Of a stretch of 64,000 bases of DNA, positions 13,690 to 26,999 are shown in pieces. Position 1 is the first letter of the stretch; every line of letters begins with the position of its first letter. The DNA comes from Glossina fuscipes (taxonomy: Eukaryota; Arthropoda; Insecta; Diptera; Glossinidae). The notes below the pieces were generated by a model, which was given only the letters and a program-made list of their open reading frames with translations, ran no database searches and was not told the origin of the DNA. The translations under genes were made by a program, and so were the position numbers. Where the stretch lies: NCBI RefSeq assembly GCF_014805625.2, contig NW_023998414.1:27698699-27762698 (forward strand). The letters are read 5' to 3'.

Positions 13690-15455
13690 GACCACTTAGA
13701 ACTACTCAATCATGCCTCAAATAAAACTTTCTAATTTACTTCGCGGTATAATTCTTAACTAAGTATAATAGAAGAGATCAAAGAGTGGTGAATGATGATT
13801 TTAGAAAAGCTTTCAATTAATAGCTTGCGTATAGTCAATAAAGATTTGTGTTTAGATTTAGCCGTTTATTAAATTTAAAACATTTATGATTAACAACAAA
13901 CATTTACTAGCAAACAAGTAGTAGGTGGACATTAGGCATGCATTGCATTAGGTTGAGATGGGAAACGTACCTACCGCATGCTGCGAGTTCATATGAAACG
14001 GTTTAGCAGTTGCTAAACGTGTTGAACTTAATTAAAAACATATTAAAGCACACATGTAAGACATAGGCAACAATAATGTTTCTTGATGATTTAACAAGAG
14101 TTGATTAATTGAAATTTTAAATTATTTATTTATTTATATTTTTCGCAACTAATTGTTGGGCATTTTGTGAGCAACAAGTGTACTCACTTTCCTGCTAATT
14201 CAATATGTTATAAAACGCAGTGATGGCATCTTATTAAAAATTTATGTTTAATAGAAAGGTGTTTTTTTTTTCTGTTTTTTTTTTTTTTTTTGTTTTTTGT
14301 TTTCTTTCAACCATTTGCTTTCATAATGTTCATGACTACGCACCGTATAGATGAGATGAGATGAGTTGAAATGAGATGAGATGTTTTGATGTTTATTTCC
14401 ACCCAAACAGTTTTTCGGAAATTATTATTTGCTTGAAATTCTCAATCATGAAGAAGCAATGAACCGTTCGACATGGTAATCTCAAAGGAAACATATGTAA
14501 GTCAGCAAAATGTCAGTAATGCTCCGGCTGGCAAAGGTTCGCATAAAAAAAAAAAAAGGAAGAAAGAAGGAAAAGCCGTTAACATAACCGAAAAAACTCA
14601 TGTGATGGACTCTTAAGCATTCTTCGAAAACTGATAAGAAGATTTCACGAGAACAAGGGTAGAAAAGTTTTAAAATAGATTTCCTTACCATTTTCATTTT
14701 CATTCTTTTTCGCATTTTTCTTTTTATCTTTCTCGAATATGTAAAAACTTGGATGATAGTTTTGATGGGTTGGTTGCCTTTGTTATACATTGTATTGATT
14801 GTGTAACGCTTGTCAAGGTAAATTTATTTTTTCCACAAGTTTAAATTCCTTTTCGTGTAGGTTTTCCTTTTTGTTTATGACATTCTCGGCTTAACGCTTT
14901 ACCACCCGCTGCATACAAGTCCTTGGCTTTGCTTTCGCTTCGTTGAAGAAACAAAAAAAAAAAAAAAAAAAAAAGAGTTGAAAAAATTCTTAAGCATAAA
15001 ATTTAGTTTGTAAAGATGACTTCAAGTGTGACTTTTGTTGTTGTTGTTGTGCGGTTATTTTGTTGCTTTGTTAAATGTTGCGAAAATGTTTGTCCTGTCT
15101 TTCTTGTAAAAATGGGACTTTATCTTTACTTTTGATTAATGAATTACTAATAAATGCTGAAATACTTAGCTATTTATCACTGTGATGGTTGCAGAGACGG
15201 GAGGGAACCTTTAACAAAACTCTTTCAAGACTTGAATTTTTTTTTTAAATTTTTGTAAAATCTATGCAAACTTTTTTTTTTAATGTTTAGGTATTATTTT
15301 ACTGATCGCGTGTAAATATTAGTTTGGATGATAGCATTCCGAAAAATGATGATCAAAAATCGCAAGAAATATGAACTAAATCGCTTTAGTTGTGGAAATC
15401 TAATAAAGTAGCGTTGAAGTGCAGAAGAAAGGCTTATCTGAATAGTAAAAATAAA
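13690..15455. other. Non-coding stretch
   Basis: No gene supported. Long T runs lie at about 14262-14302, GAGAT pentamers near 14350-14382, and poly(A) at about 14949-14974. The 102-codon minus-strand frame at 14482-14790 is Lys/Phe-rich because it reads through A and T runs. Confidence 0.55.
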
Positions 15456-15461
15456 AATTGA

Positions 15462-15835
15462 ACAAGTAAAAAACATTATAGTTGACCACGGCTCACCATT
15501 AAACATCGTACCCTACTCTACAATTATTTATATAATAACTTTTCAAAATAAAACGTTATATGGGTATAGTGGTCGCAAAATTAAATCAATCCGAATTATT
15601 TTTAGTAGCATTTATCCTTAGCTCAAGACACGTTCATATATATCAAATTTGATCAAATTATGTCAAAAATTGCGGCCTATAGGTATGCAAACATACAAAA
15701 ACAAGACCGACATATAGACAGACAAGCTTCGGTATAGGAAAAGATCGATCTACCTCAAGTGTTTTTGGGTTATGCATACATCTGCGCAAACTTAATATGC
15801 TGTTGTACCATAAATGGTGTAGGGTATAAAAATGT
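15462..15835 (+). repeat. Dispersed repeat family A, copy 1
   Basis: Clearly related to 51475-51850 over the whole length, same strand. Both begin with an ACAAGTAAAAA block, continue with a CACCATTAAA segment, a TTTTCAAAATAAAACG / TTTTGAAAATAAGACG segment, a CAATCCGAAT segment, an AGACAAGC / GGCAAGTTT segment with a GATCTACCTC / GAATCTATCTC block, and end in ATGGTGTAGGGTATAAAAAT / ATGGTGTAGCG. No coding potential. The ACAAGTAA start and GGGTATAAAA end are a style seen in many fly intergenic repeats. Confidence 0.75.
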
Positions 15836-15839
15836 ATCA

Positions 15840-16421
15840 TCTTTGCGCATAGTTCATTAATGAAATTTATGCGCTTTGACTTGCAGTTGAACGCTGATCT
15901 AATTGCAGAGTATGATGCACATCTTTTCCTTTAGTTTAAGAATAAAAATAAGTAATTTGCTTTAAAGTGAGTCGAAGCAACGAATGAGTCAACATGTTCC
16001 AAGACTGAGCCGTAGATATCGTGTCGAAGAAAAATTCCGGAAAAGCATACCACGATGTGACCAAGAAGCTAGATTTGGGTACTGATATTGTGGTTTGATC
16101 TCCAGAAAGTAATTGCTTTGCAACACTTTACGCCGTCATACAATTTTAAGACACCCAGTGGCCCGCAAGTACGGTCACACTAAAGAAAACACTCCAAACT
16201 TGTAGTTCGTAGAGGATAACAATTTAAAAACTGGGAACAAAGGCCAATGTAGAACTTATCTCAATTGATCCAAGGTCCAAGTTTACCAAATTATTTTGTA
16301 TTATTCGAGTGCGTTGACTTGAGACGATGGCTATCATGAATTATCGCGAAGACGAATGTAATTTTCCTACTTGCCTTAAATCGGTTCGCAAGCATTCAAA
16401 TTGAAAATATTTAGATTAGTG

Positions 16422-16456
<35 letters not shown>

Positions 16457-17893
16457 ACGTGCGTTTAATCTTTTTTAGGTAAAATAAGTTTTTTCCTTTT
16501 TCTTAATTTCCTTATTCAACTGAAGCTAAATGAAACGAAGCCATCTAAAATGAATAATAAAACAATTTCATGTTTGATTTTATTTATATTTGCAGGTGCA
16601 TTAAATAAATTTTTGTTGTTGTTGTTGTTGTTTTTTAACTCTTCTTTCTTTGTTTTGATTTCAATTTTGACAAATTTCCGGTATTTTGTTTTTTCATTGT
16701 TATATGCATCTATGCATATGTATGTATATAAATATTTTTTTTGAGGGTAAAACAAATCTTCAGTCATTTTTCAACTTCTCATATAAAAATTTTAACATAA
16801 TTGTCTATCGAGCCAAAAGCAAAATGTTTTCAGTTCATAAAGCTCACAGTTAACCTGCAAAAAGAATAAAAAGAATAAAAAAAATAAAATAAATATATAA
16901 TTTTTTAAAGTTTTAAAGATACACAAACATAAATGCATATCTGCATTATATGCACAACATAGGCCATAGGAATAAGAATATTTCAACAGTTAACCGTAAG
17001 AAAAGATAATCTTAAACCAATCGCCAAACGAAAGGAATGCTAAAAAATTAAAACACCCCATGGTGTTTAAAACATTGGCGCCTTAGGCTTTATACATACA
17101 ATTCTCTGCGAATTCTTTCTCTCTCTGCTCAAAGATAAAAGGACGTTGTGGCCATACGATATGAGGGCACTGCGTGAAATGTAATCACTTTTTCTTCTCG
17201 TCGTATTATATATAGAAGGAACTCTTCCATATGCACTTCACCGCTCCCGGCCTATTCAAACGGTACACGCACAATACGGTTTTGTTCCGTTTTATGTATA
17301 AAGTAGTGAGTGATATTGTTGCGTTTTGCGCTGATGATTGTAGCGAACGGTGGTGGTAGTGGTATCTTACAGTTTAAATGAACCTGACGACAGCATGTAC
17401 ATAAATGATCAATGCCCAACATTTGTTTATGGAGACTCAATTATAAATTAAAGTTCACAACAAGAGACACAAGAGAAAAAAAAAAAGCAAAAAAAAAGCA
17501 AAAGAAAAAAAAAAAGCTACATATGTACGCGTTGAGACGAATCTTGGATATCCATCAACGAAATGGAGTATAAAAATTTCGAGGCGTTTCTCTCCTTCTT
17601 TTTTTTACCTTTTTTCTAGCAACTCCTTGCTTGCGCTTGCAGGTCAAAAATTTTCTATAGACTCAAATTGTTTTTCATTTATTTATTTATTTATTTTTTT
17701 TTTTTGGTTTTTTCTATTTTTTTTTATTAGTATTCTGAAAGAATCTGTGCAACAATACGGATAAGAGTCAATCTTTTAGTTCAAGATTCGGAGTCGGCAG
17801 AACATGGCATACATGGCTAAATTCATGTCGAATCTTAAGCTAGTTAAAGTTACATAAACAAATGCATTAAGTGTTATGTTCAAGTTAAAGTTA

Positions 17894-17926
<33 letters not shown>

Positions 17927-18805
17927 GCATATAGATATACATAGCTAAGTATAGGATTATCGTCAAGTCTTTCAAATATTTGTGGTAAAGTAAACGTAAC
18001 AATAAAACTAATATACTCTTGATTTTTAGTGATAAGTATTAAAAAAAACCAGGTGAAGAAAAAATGTATAGAATTTATGGCAGAAGTTAATGCATTACAT
18101 GGCATAAAAATGTACATGTACATCCATGTGTGTTTATTATTCACGTGTGCACCGAGATATTATCTGTGTCCTCCTTTTAATACTCACCAACAGAAGGTTT
18201 CATTATTCTAAAGTTCTCATATCGCTGGTAACGTTGGTGATAACTCAGACATATCCCATAAGATTCTACATCGTTTTATAGAGTTGTCGTTTCATGAGAC
18301 CCCTCCCCCCCACCCGTCCATTTTTGTTTGCTTCTTTAGAGGTTACATCGTAACATTTCTATTAGCTTCTGAACGCTTGTATGGTTCAACAATGATGATA
18401 AAGTTTCAAGCTTTTTGGATGATGTGTGCAGCAATATTCGATATCAACTAAATATAATTTTTTTTTTCCTTTTTTCGATTATCGGATTAAATGCGACAAA
18501 ATATTTTTGGGAAATAAATTTCATATAACATTTCAAAGGGAAGAGAAAACAGGGAAAATTTTAAAAACCCACTGCTGAGCGTTAAATGATCATTTTTAAA
18601 GCTAACAATAACCGAAGCCGATTAAAACCTATTTATCTTTTTCGTATCTTTACTTTTACATATATATTTTTTTTTTTTTTTGTTTTGTTGAAGAAGGTGT
18701 GAATTATGACTGATGTAGATATTTCCTAAGCATTTATTATTATTGGGTTAAAAAATTATAGGCAACATGACATGAACTCTTTCCTTTTGACGAGAAAGAG
18801 AAAGA

Positions 18806-18850
<45 letters not shown>

Positions 18851-20312
18851 GGAGAAAGAGAGAGGGACAGAGAGACGAAACATTTTATCTCCTAATAGAT
18901 GGCACGTTATTTGTGCGGTACTGAGTCCATGGCAATAATAATATAAGGATTGAGAGCTGCAGGTATCTTTTGAATGTCTTCCGTTGATATCGAAACATTG
19001 GCAGAGTTGCCAGTTTCAAATACGATTCCTTCTCGATTAACAAACTGCAGTGATTTCCCTTTAAAATATCATATTCACTCATTATAGTTATCGATCGCAT
19101 TTTGCAGCTAATATTAATGCTCTAAGCTTGCGTTGACCTCCATTCTGTGAACTTTGGCTTATGCCCTCATTTAGAACACAACAGCTTTTAAATGTTGTGC
19201 TTCAATTGTCTTCAGTTTTCCACCCTGTGCAGTTCATTTACATTGCATTGCATCAAGAGTAACGTGGGTTTATAATGTTTCAGCGGAGAGATTGATTTTA
19301 TGAACAAGGAATGCTGGCAGACCGAACCTTGTCGACTTTTGCTGGAATCTCATCGCAAAAAAAGCTTCGAAATATCCTAAGCCAAAGCGATTGAATTATA
19401 TTCTGACTTATGGGGCATTTTTACAGCGAAAGCAGTTGAACAAATTTGATAGGCATCTGATCAGAGTACAAAAGTCTACTTTAAGCGCCGCACATCATCT
19501 CTCTTTGTTGTATTGTATTATAACATTTTATGATAACTCTTTTATAAATGACTATGATTTGAGTTTCAAGATTTGTAACGCCTTCTCTTCCCATAATTTA
19601 CATATTATGCGGCAACAATATGTTACGCCCACTAATTATTTAATCATAAAAATTACAGTTTTTTATATACAATTCGCATAAGACTTTTAAATTTAACATA
19701 ATTTTGCACATAATTGTTTTTATTAATTATACGATGTCACGAATATTGTGAAAGTTTTATGTTAATATGGAAAAAATATTTAATAATAAATGATAAAAGA
19801 AAAAAAAAAAAAAAAAATAAATAAATAAATAAATTCTTTAACATTAACAAACTTATCATCGTCATTGTAATGCTGATAGTATGTAAAACTTTTATTTGTC
19901 TACTTCATATTAAATAATAAAATAATTATTCAATTCAATTATAATTGTGATTATTAAAAATAATTATCGTTAAATATACGGACGGAGTAAAATGTATGCA
20001 AAGGTCTTACTACTTTCTGTCTAAGCTTACCAGGCTAATTATATATATACTAACTAACTAATCAGTAGAGGTTTTCCACATTGATCGACTAGTTTGTCTA
20101 GTTGCGAATACATTATTGAAAGTGAAAGAATAATGTAACCTATGTAAGAGTACATGTAGAAGACGAACCGTGACCGCTAAACTGGATTAACGTAAATGGA
20201 AAATTAAATCAACAAAATTTTTATAAACTTCACCTTAACATGCATGCTGCTCGTAATTAAGAGAAAACGTAACTCTTTCAATTACGAGAAAACATTGTAA
20301 AAACAACTTAAA

Positions 20313-20344
<32 letters not shown>

Positions 20345-21780
20345 CAGAAGCAGACCTAAGTTCGTAATAAATGTAAAAATATATATATATATATGTATAT
20401 AATTCTAGTTGAATTGCCCGCTAATTTAGCTTTAATTGAACTTTAATTAGTTATACTTAGCTTGCTCCAAAGACATAATTAACGTATCTTTAGCATTAGA
20501 AAATTTTTGTATTGTTGTTCATAGCCTCTCTAATGATCAGTAAACTTTTGCCTGCCGTCTAACCTATTTATGTATCCATTATAACCAGTTACAGCAACAA
20601 AGTGTATTCAGATGATCGATTTTTCGGTTAGTTTAAACTCCATTTTCAATATCGAAAATCTTGGCTTAACTAACTTGTTTTTCGCATATGGAATTCATTA
20701 AGTGACCAAATAAAACTATGCAACCAATATATTGTTTGGAGTACTCCAGAAATCATTCGCTTGGGCCCTTGGGTGTGTGAGAACTTGCATAGATATTATG
20801 TTGAATGATTTCTCGCGGTCGTGTCAACAGGTCTGGGAAACAAACACTTGTGCAGCCCATAAAAATGATGACATACCATTATACTAAAACAGGCGTCAAG
20901 CAGCCATTTTTATTCGATACGGCTCAATGGGCACAAAGCTTCTTCCCGGATAAATGTTAATAAATATATATGGAAAGTGCGCAGTCATATAGTCGTAGAG
21001 TTATATCCATAAATAGCTGAATATGTCGAGAAGTGAAATAATGATCATTTTTTCGTTGATTAGTTGCATTGACTTTACTTGGCTTTCTTCAAATGCCTCC
21101 ATCACAAATCTATGCGTTATATCAGATGGTCAAGGATGAAATTTTTAGTAAAATCACTTTTTCACTTAAAACCTCAAACCTAATTGATCTAATATTACTT
21201 GTTTGCTTGCTTGTTAACACCAAATGCCAATCGTACTTCATTGCCACTCTGAGAGATGGGCCAAAGTGTATCATGTTTTAATCAAGAAGATATAACGAAC
21301 TAAAGCAATACAGATCTATGTAATAAAATGTTTCGCGTTAAAAAGTGCTTTCAAGGATATATAGACCTTATCAATCAGCCTTAGTATCTCAGGATATTAG
21401 AAAATGCATTTAAAAAATTTTGCTTTGCCTTTTTACTCCATTCGTGTCATAAAAATGCTTAAAACTTCTTCTTGTTCTCATTTATCGTTCATTGTTAGTA
21501 GTAAGGTTTTAAACGCATCACAGATTTTTCAAGAGCATACGGGTATAGTAATCTTCTCGCTCATGTTCTAACATCCAATAACAAAGCTCATGTGATCTCT
21601 ATATTTATGTTTTCTGTCACTATGACGATGAAAGTTTCTTGTTCTTTTCTTCTTCTTCTACTTATTGGATATTCCAGACATGCAAAATATATTAAAATCA
21701 ATTGGGAAAATAGTTCATCGCCTTCCAAATGAGTAGAGAAACACTTCCGGCCAAAGTCCAAAAGTCAGGTATGAGATGCG
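15840..21780. other. Non-coding stretch
   Basis: No gene supported. Simple repeats include (AG)n at about 16429-16453, A-rich AAAAGC blocks near 17476-17516, (TA)n near 17900-17926, a long (GA)n at 18792-18878, poly(A) near 20309-20336 and (TA)n near 20379-20400. A CCCTCCCCCCCACCC C-run lies near 18301. Nothing in 18885-20300 gives a recognisable protein. Confidence 0.5.
18792..18878. repeat. (GA)n polypurine tract
   Basis: Nearly uninterrupted GA/GAA purines on the plus strand. Tracts like this are microsatellites. In flies they can also bind GAGA factor or CLAMP, but nothing nearby shows that this one is regulatory. Confidence 0.85.
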
Positions 21781-21784
21781 AATG

Positions 21785-22145
21785 CCTTTATACCCATGAC
21801 CGTTATCCTAAAGGAGATCGAAAAAATGGAATAATGTAGTTTCCATATTTCATAATGTTAGATAGGCGTGGCTGATTTTGGATATTCTTGTACAATAATT
21901 TTGCAGAAATTTATTTATGAGCAACGAGCAAAAGACACGGAAAACAAAGGTGTTCGCAGTTTTTGTTTTCATAGGCGTAGGGCCATGTCCCTTGGCCGAT
22001 TTTGGTTACTTTGAAATTCTTTGCAAATTTTTAGCCGTTCGTTCTTCCCTTTTGCGAACACGGGAATATGTATCACAGATACTACGCAGCTTGGCAGCTG
22101 AACGAATGGACAGACTAACAGATGGACATGCTTAGAATTTGAAAT
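21785..22145 (-). repeat. Dispersed repeat family B, reverse copy
   Basis: Contains TTATGAGCAACGAGCAAAAG near 21914, the reverse complement of the landmark near 24113, followed by a block resembling CACGGAAAACAAAGG. It ends with an AATGGACAGACTAACAGATG block (reversed CTGTC tract). GGCGTGGCTGATTTTGG near 21865 corresponds to the CCCGCCCATTC-flanked part of the forward copies. The open frame at 21917-22135 is inside this repeat and is not a gene. Confidence 0.6.
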
Positions 22146-22149
22146 TGGC

Positions 22150-22454
22150 CGAGAATTTATTGCGTTTGGGGGGAATAAGTATCACGAATATTTTTCTCTC
22201 TATCTCAATGTCTCCATCTCTCTTCACTCTCCTTCTTTCCTACTCTCTTCTTGATTCGCCATTCTCCTTCCTGCTCTCTCTCTCTCTCTCTCTCTCTCTC
22301 CCTTTCCGCCTCACCAGAGGCAGGGGGCCTCTCAGACTCTCACTATATTGATTTCAATTTAGTTTCTAAAATGACAACAAATCCAAAATCCCCACAATTA
22401 GAAAAACTAAGCAATGATAAAGAAAAAGAATTTCCGTTTCCGAGGACGGTTTTC

Positions 22455-22485
<31 letters not shown>

Positions 22486-23745
22486 AAACGTCTCGAACGA
22501 ATTAAAACAGATAAAGGTCGAGGTTTAATCGCTTTGAATAGCGCCAAGTGGTAAAATACCATACGCAAACAGTTCGAGCAATGATCGCATTGACACGCTT
22601 ATAGTTAATCAAATATGAATAAAATTGATGAATATCTGTCGGTTTTTTGCCAGTTACGATGACTTTTTTGTTAAGCAATCGTTTGTGCCCTTAAATGTTT
22701 TGTCAATTGATTATTTGCTATTTATTTTTCATTATCTTCTGATGTGCGTAAGATATCGTATCCCATTGAATGTACGTGTGTGTGATTTTGTTTTAGTTGA
22801 TGCTTCTCAATAAATTACTTATAGTCCACCATTAATTTTCTGTTGTCATATTGAGAACAATTCCTATATAAAATGTTAATAATAACAAGAAAACACGAAA
22901 AACAAAAAAATGAATAAATCATTAATTATGAACAATAACGAATATTAAGACAAGCAGACTTTTACGATTTTCTAAAAATGTTTGCATTTTTATATTAATA
23001 ATAAATTAATATATAAACGTGTTTTAAAATTTGTCTAAGGTCAAGTATGTTGCTTGCATATATTCTCCACACTCTCCACATTCTAGGGAAAGAAAAATGC
23101 GAGAATATACGAACGTAAATGTTAAGCAAAAGGTTAAGGGAACGGGTAAGGAAAAGGAGAAACTATAGCAAGCGACTGTACAGCACCAAAATTCGTTCAG
23201 CCTGCAGTTAGTACATCGTGTCTATGTGAGGTATCTTTAAACGTGGTTCGCGTCTTTGCTAAAGCAATTCATAATTGAATGAAAGGTATTGAATAAATAG
23301 AAAAATGATAACAAAAAGTAAACAAAAATGTAAAACGAATGAAGAATGAGCAAAAAAAAAAACATTTTTGCCAACTATTTACCATAAGGTGTGTGCGTAA
23401 ACTCGAAGAATTTTAGCGAATTAATGCAATTCCAGTTTATCGATATGTCTGCCTTAAATGATGCCGAGCGCTATATGAAAAACTTAATCCCATTGCTTCG
23501 TTCAGGATTCATCATCACCAAGTATTCATAATTAATTAAAAGTTTCTTACATATATGAGGGGAAATAGGAATTTTGGTGGCGCTGTATCATCAACAGAGT
23601 AATGGATGTAGTTTTCATCAATAATTTTTGGCATCGTTTAAGATATAACAAGAAACGCAAGTAACGTTATGGATTTGAGACTTGTTCTAACTCGATTTGT
23701 ATGCATTAGTGTTTTGTGATCATAATCAACAAATGCTTGATGTGT
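22150..23745. other. Non-coding stretch with CT and poly(A) runs
   Basis: No gene supported. (CT)n at about 22273-22300 and a long poly(A) at about 22456-22483 dominate. The short open frames here run through those tracts. Confidence 0.55.
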
Positions 23746-23754
23746 TCAGTTTCT

Positions 23755-24300
23755 ATATCCGCCGCCGAAGGACGAGGGGTGTATTCATTTTGTTAAAACG
23801 CCTTGAGAGACCCCACAATCCCGATCAGCATCCAACTTTGAATTGATTTACGCATGCCCGATTGTCCCTTTATGCGAACATTCTTCTGTTAAATTCGACA
23901 GAAATAATGAAAGTCCTTGCACGCAGGTTTGTATTGAAAAGTCACGCCTACAGTACCGCGGAAAATGTGAATCCCTCCGCAAAAAATGAAGATATATCCT
24001 ATATACTTGCAAAAGAATTTGAAAATTATGCAAAGTGTTGAAAGAATACGCCTATAACGCCCACCCGCCTATTTAACCATAACTATGAATAGCTTTGCTT
24101 TCCGTGTTTTTTGCTCGTTACTCATAAAGTACAACACCTTTCAACTTTTATTCCAGAAAATTGAAAAAATCAACCCCGCCCATTCACTATTATAGTTTAG
24201 TTGTATGAAAGTTTAGTCATTTTCCTTTGCTAAATAGCGTAACAATGTTGGGTATAAAAGTTTCGGCCACGACCGACCATAATTTGCTTAACTATATCAA
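23755..24300 (+). repeat. Dispersed repeat family B, best-preserved copy
   Basis: Starts with TATCCGCCGCCGAAGGACGA, continues with GAATTGATTTACGCATGCCC, a GTGAATCCCTCCGC block, then GCTCGTTACTCATAAA, a CAACCCCGCCCATTC block, and ends with GGGTATAAAAGTTTCGGCCA followed by CGACCGA. The end contains a short self-complementary TTCGGCC..GGCCGAA-like segment seen at the ends of many fly repeats. The copy at 25765-26395 has the same start and middle. No open frame of note. Confidence 0.65.
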
Positions 24301-24304
24301 TTTC

Positions 24305-25760
24305 AATACTTATTTTATGGGCTTTTTTTTTTTATTTCGTGATAAATCGTAATTTAGCGAAGGCATTTTTAGCGAACACACGAATCTAAAAAAGTAACCT
24401 ATCTTGGTGGGGGGCTATGTTCACTTTGTTAAAATGTTGTGTTTTGCAAGAATTTCTGACAAGTAGATGGAAGCTTAAGCATTAAGCTTCTTTTCAAACA
24501 TGGCTTGTTCGGTTGAAACTCATAGTTTCTTTCGTCGGCATTACATTCTTAGCCCTACGACATTTAAATAACCGGGTAGCGAGAATTGCGTTGCAAAGTA
24601 GAGAATTGTTAACAATCCATTTCCAATACGATCAACCTGTAGTTGGCCACAATATTTTTGATTCTAATTCTATGAAAATCATACTCAATCTTATCATCTT
24701 TCGATTAATGACACTGATGCCTCAATTCAAGTCAGGGTATGCCAAATTGTATATCTGAATATATTCGGTAATTATAGACCATCGCGAATAAATTACTTTT
24801 TAATAATGAATTTGAAGAAATCCAAGTTTCTCTTCTTGCGAAATGGTTTTTGATTTCAGCTTTAGCTTTGTTTCGTAATTTTAATGATTTTAAATGCGTT
24901 TTGTCGAATATTATACATAGCCGGTTACTACTTGTTTTCCCCGCTTTCAGGCTAATTTTGAATTCCAGCTTAAAGAAATGTCTCGGTTTTTTTAGTTTAT
25001 GAATCCTGAATGAATCCATATTTACATATCGTCATGAGGACTGATTCGGTAAGTCATCTACTGAAACTGGTGGCAATCGGAAGTAGTACTATCTGCTGAT
25101 ATCTGCAGCGGGGAGGATCTGACATTGCAAACATTTCATGACCGAATTTTAGTGCGCGGGATCGAATTCCTCCTACGATACCATAGCTTTTGGCATATCA
25201 TGCCTGTTCTTTTCACGCAAATGCTTTAATTTTCGTTTGAACTATTTCTTAGTAGTTGGTCCAAATTATTATTATGCACCACGACTTATAAATTTCCCAG
25301 ACTTGATATCATATCATCCCATCATTGAATTTTGCCACATCTACAACATCGTCGCAAAGATGTTAGCTTGAATATGATAGTTTTTCTGTGTTAATGAAAT
25401 TTTATGTATACCGTAGACTTAATTAACTGGCTACCTTTCCAAACGTTGAACGTTGAAGTGTCCAATATTCATAATATAATTGTCGTACTTGTATTGTTAA
25501 TATTTTAATGATTTCAATTCTCATCGGTTTCTTAATCACCTCTTCAATGCCTGCCTATTCCTTTTGACTTAAGCAGCCTAAAATTGTTGACAGCTTCTGT
25601 GCTAAGACTTCATGCGCAATAGTTAAAAGTAATCAATCAAAATTATTTGTCGTTTATCTCTCTTATTCAAAAGGAAAAAATAAAAGGTAAATAAATAATT
25701 TAAAAAAAAGAAACTTTTTTTGGTTTATAACGAACCGCTTGAAAGTTATCTGATACGCTT
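24305..25760. other. Non-coding stretch, nothing recognised
   Basis: Ordinary A+T-rich sequence. Two short open frames overlap head to tail around 24513-25019 on opposite strands. Neither shows a domain, signal peptide or codon pattern that would support a gene. Confidence 0.5.
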
Positions 25761-25764
25761 ATGT

Positions 25765-26395
25765 TGGTTTTTAATACCCATCGTCGAAAGATGAGGAGCA
25801 TATTGATTTCGTCACAAACGATTGCAAGGCTTAGAAGGTAGCTTCAGAGATCTCACAGCATCAAATTCTGAATCGATTTAAGCATTTCCGTCTGTCCGTC
25901 TCTCCTTCTGTGATTCTCAAACTAATATATTTTACGGGCGATTTTGTAGTACTGTGTACGAAAGTGGAGAAAATTGACCATGCCTACCCAATATTATAGT
26001 CTATCAAAATGTAATTTTTTTCTTTTTTTAATATCTTTACAACGCGATGAAACAAGCTTCAACAAACCCATAAATCTTATAAACTCCTGTGGCAATTTGA
26101 AATTTGGAATGCAATTAAGAATGTCCGTCTACCCCAATGTCTAATGTCTGTTGTAAACAGTCTCCCGTTCGCAAAAGTGAAGATATCGCTTAGAAATTTC
26201 CAAAAGAATTTCAAAGGGACCTAATCTATGCGACGAAAATTGTTATTTTAAAAATAAAAAGATCAGTCCCGTGCACTTCTTGTTGTAGAGCATGACTTCT
26301 TGTTGTAGAACATGCTGCTTTTGTCTTTTTTAGGATAACCGTGATGGGTGTAAGAGGTTCGATCACAACCGAATACATTTTTCTTACTTGTTATA
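25765..26395 (+). repeat. Dispersed repeat family B, copy with intact start
   Basis: Starts with ACCCATCGTCGAAAGATGAG (compare CCGCCGCCGAAGGACGAG at 23759), has GAATCGATTTAAGCATTTCC and a GTCTGTCCGTCTCTCC tract, then GACCATGCCTACCCAATA, GCAAAAGTGAAGATATCGCT, and ends with GGTTCGATCACAACCGAATA before TTCTTACTTGTTA. The last two blocks form an imperfect hairpin (TTCG..CGAA) and the reverse complement of the AACAAGTAA start seen in repeat A, suggesting that A and B belong to one superfamily with inverted ends. Confidence 0.6.
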
Positions 26396-26859
26396 TGTAA
26401 TTTTTACTATATACGCTTTAACAAGCATATACAAGAGTAGCGTAAGTGTAACATGTCATGTAAGCTTAAAAAAAAAAAATCGTTTTTTTCATTTTGTTAA
26501 ACACAACATCCGCATATTACGTATGGTGTTGTTTTAAAATAATATATATTTAAAGCATTACCTATTTAGGCATAGTTCATATAACAAAGCCGAAGAATCG
26601 TTTTTATTGCATCGTTTTAGTGCAACGGCCAGTCGACCTAATGATGTGTAATGGTACGATTGCAACATAAGTCATACCACAGGGCGTTTTTAGAATTTTA
26701 TTGATCGCGGCGCATCGCTAGACGAGTAACATACAACATGCAAATTGATCTCGCAAACATAAAAATTTTATAAAGTTTTGTAATCGTAAATGTGAAATAG
26801 CATACAACGAACTAGTTCAGGCTTGGTAATGTTTCCCACATCGAGCCTAATGTCATCAT

Positions 26860-26990
26860 TTTGAACAAGTAACAACAGTATGGTGAGCCACAGTCCGCCA
26901 TTAAATATGCTATATACCGTTTCACTTAAGCCTGTTATTCATATGACGACTTTTCAGAATAAGACGGTATATGAAAAGCGATCAAAAAAG
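26860..26990 (+). repeat. Dispersed repeat family A, 5' fragment
   Basis: ACAAGTAACAACAGTATGGT, then a CCGCCATTAAATATG segment and a TTTTCAGAATAAGACGGTAT segment, match the first 130 bases or so of repeat A at 15462 and 51475. Homology fades after AAAGCGATCAAAAAAG. The open frame starting at 26880 begins inside this repeat. Confidence 0.6.
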
Positions 26991-26999
26991 TGGTTCGAA

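Noticed and set aside
16000..16350. Possible decayed transposase by style of translation
   Set aside because: No block could be matched to a specific family with any confidence.
22139..22505. Ser/Leu-rich open frames
   Set aside because: They run through the (CT)n tract and a poly(A) run.
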